From Haloferacaceae archaeon (GTDB taxonomy: Archaea > Halobacteriota > Halobacteria > Halobacteriales > Haloferacaceae): a stretch of 5,596 nucleotides of DNA. A model generated the notes under the pieces. It worked only from the letters and a program-made list of their open reading frames with translations. It made no database searches and was not told the DNA's origin. The DNA lies in assembly GCA_018609965.1 (NCBI GenBank), contig JAHENP010000215.1, positions 1 to 5,596 of the forward strand. Reading direction: 5' to 3'. Shown piece after piece: positions 4,283 through 5,596 of this stretch (positions are counted from its first letter, which is position 1; the number at the start of each line of letters is the position of its first letter). The position numbers and the translations under genes were made by a program.

Positions 4283-5596
4283 TCACTCCACCAGCGCCGC
4301 CGCGACCTTCTCGACGGGATGTGGCGGGTGGCCGTCCGTCTCCGCGCGGTCGCCCAACTGCGTTCGGCAGGAGCCGCCGGGCGCGGTGACGACCTCGCCG
4401 TCACTGTCCGCCACTTGGTCGACGAGGATGTCCGCGACACCCTGACTCAGGTCGTAGTGTTCCGCCTCGTAGCCGAACGACCCAGCCATCCCACAGCAGG
4501 TGGAGTCGAGCGGGTCGACGGCGTAGCCCGCCCGCCGGAGCACGCCGACAGCGTGGTGGTCTTTCGCGGTCGCCGTCTGGTGACAGTGTCCGTGGTAGGT
4601 CAGCCGCTCGTCGGGGTCGTCGAACGACAGTTTCTCGTCCAACCGGAACGTGTCGACGTACTCCAACAGCCCGTAGCTGTTGTCCGCGACCGTCTCCGCC
4701 CGTCCGTCGGCGCCGTGGAGATCCAACAGATCCGACTGGAGCATCACCGCCTCGCTGGGTTCGACGACGACCACCTCCGCGCCGTCGTGGATCGCGGGCA
4801 ACAGTTCGTCTATCGCGGCCCGACTCCGTTCGCGGGCGCGGTCGAGAAACCCCAGCGAGTGGGCCGCCCGGCCCGTGTCCTCCGTCGCGGCGAGTTCGAC
4901 GCGCACGCCGGCGACCTCCAACAGTTCGACCGCGGCGCGGCCGGCCGCCGGCCGGGTGTAGTTGGTGTAAGTGTCCGGCACGAGCACCGCGGTCCGGGCG
5001 GCCTCGCTTGCGGAAACCGTCGACCCGCCGCGGGCCTGGAACCAGTCCCGGAGCGTCTCCCGCCGGAACGTCGGCAGGTCGCGTTCCGGCGCGACACCCA
5101 ACAGTCGTTTGCCGAGCGCCGAGACGACCGGGAGATCGCTCGCGAGATTCGAGACGGGCGCGAGCGCGCTCCCGAGCCGGGAGACCAGGTTGACGTTGGC
5201 GAACGTCAGATCACGGAGCACGTCCCGGTCGAGCAGGCGGCCGAGCCCGCGCTCGTCGGCGTCGCGTTCGTGGTGTTCGTGCAACACCTCGGCTTTCAGC
5301 TTCGCCATGTCGACCCCGCTGGGGCAGTCCATCTTGCACCCCTTACAGCCGACACACAGATCCAACACCTCCGCGCGGAACTCCTCGCCGAACGGGTCCG
5401 CCGGTAGTTCACCAGACATCGCCTCACGGAGCGCGTTCGCCCGCCCACGGGTCGACTGGATCTCGTCGTCGACCGCGCGGTAGGTCGGACACATCACGCC
5501 GCCGGTGGTGGACTGCTCGCCGCGACAGCCGCCACAGCCGTGACAGAGTTCCGCCATCCCCTGGAACCCGTTCTCCGTCTCCCACGCCAACTCCGG
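4283..5596 (-). CDS. FAD/Fe-S oxidoreductase (D-lactate/glycolate dehydrogenase type), C-terminal 437 residues
   Basis: The frame runs in from the right edge without a start, so only the C-terminal part is present. Counting from the first visible codon (5594-5596): a first ferredoxin-like cluster CHGCGGC...CP with Cys18, 21, 24 and 36; a second CVGCKGCKMDCP with Cys81, 84, 87 and 91; then a long helical section. Next are the cysteine-rich (CCG-type) blocks of GlpC/GlcF/HdrB proteins: HGHCHQ (335-340), STCCGMAGSFG (365-375, double Cys 367-368) and APGGSCRTQ (405-413). The start PELAWETENGFQGMAELCHGC matches the junction of haloarchaeal fusion proteins whose missing N-terminal half is a GlcD-like FAD oxidase. 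Such enzymes oxidise 2-hydroxy acids such as D-lactate or glycolate and pass electrons through the Fe-S clusters to the respiratory chain at the membrane. All cluster cysteines seen are intact. The precise substrate is not determinable here. No downstream partner in the operon: the next gene converges. Confidence 0.88.
   Translation of the reverse strand, partial: PELAWETENGFQGMAELCHGCGGCRGEQSTTGGVMCPTYRAVDDEIQSTRGRANALREAMSGELPADPFGEEFRAEVLDLCVGCKGCKMDCPSGVDMAKLKAEVLHEHHERDADERGLGRLLDRDVLRDLTFANVNLVSRLGSALAPVSNLASDLPVVSALGKRLLGVAPERDLPTFRRETLRDWFQARGGSTVSASEAARTAVLVPDTYTNYTRPAAGRAAVELLEVAGVRVELAATEDTGRAAHSLGFLDRARERSRAAIDELLPAIHDGAEVVVVEPSEAVMLQSDLLDLHGADGRAETVADNSYGLLEYVDTFRLDEKLSFDDPDERLTYHGHCHQTATAKDHHAVGVLRRAGYAVDPLDSTCCGMAGSFGYEAEHYDLSQGVADILVDQVADSDGEVVTAPGGSCRTQLGDRAETDGHPPHPVEKVAAALVE

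Noticed and set aside
4319..5407. 362-aa plus-strand frame opposite the oxidoreductase
   Set aside because: It is the antisense shadow of a gene with intact Fe-S and CCG motifs; its Arg/Val-rich composition is typical of such shadows.
1..5596. CRISPR array, tRNA or rRNA genes
   Set aside because: No regularly spaced repeats with unique spacers, no tRNA-like cloverleaf with a TTC-loop signature and no rRNA-like sequence were seen by eye; the only tandem repeat is the coding 21-bp one.

Overview
The window is about 5.6 kb of high-GC DNA. Its proteins are rich in Asp and Glu, it has a Tat-type lipoprotein signal, A/T-rich archaeal promoter elements instead of sigma-type -35/-10 boxes, and gene families I know mainly from halophilic archaea. 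I read it as a haloarchaeal chromosome or large replicon (class Halobacteria). I cannot name a genus.

The left half (1 to about 3,350) looks like accessory sequence with repeated rearrangement. From left to right on the window: the N-terminal part of a SocA/Panacea-type (DUF4065) protein on the minus strand; a gene-poor stretch that may be a small relic of an IS200/IS605-type element; an apparently orphan antitoxin-like gene (minus); a PQQ/BamB-like beta-propeller lipoprotein gene (plus); a decaying chimeric pseudogene (minus) whose front is a paralogue of the orphan antitoxin and whose back is a duplicated 3' end of a gene 1.2 kb away; and a complete vapB-vapC-type toxin-antitoxin pair (minus) with a 4-nt overlap and a palindrome just upstream of vapB.

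The right half (about 3,350 to 5,596) looks more like ordinary chromosome: an uncharacterised 119-aa protein with an acidic heptapeptide-repeat linker (minus), a divergent DUF123/Uri-like nuclease-fold protein (plus), and, converging on it, the C-terminal 437 residues of a large FAD/Fe-S oxidoreductase of the D-lactate/glycolate dehydrogenase type (minus).

The most notable structure is a direct repeat of about 114 bp (2148-2261 and 3343-3456, six mismatches by my hand count). It is the 3' end of the 119-aa gene. The intact gene carries one copy and the other lies beyond the vapBC pair, so the toxin-antitoxin cassette is bracketed by two copies of one gene end. Together with the two antitoxin paralogues, one of which has lost its start codon, this points to duplication, deletion or cassette insertion around toxin-antitoxin genes. 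I found no rRNA, tRNA or CRISPR array. All family calls are from recognition of translated sequence, not from database searches.
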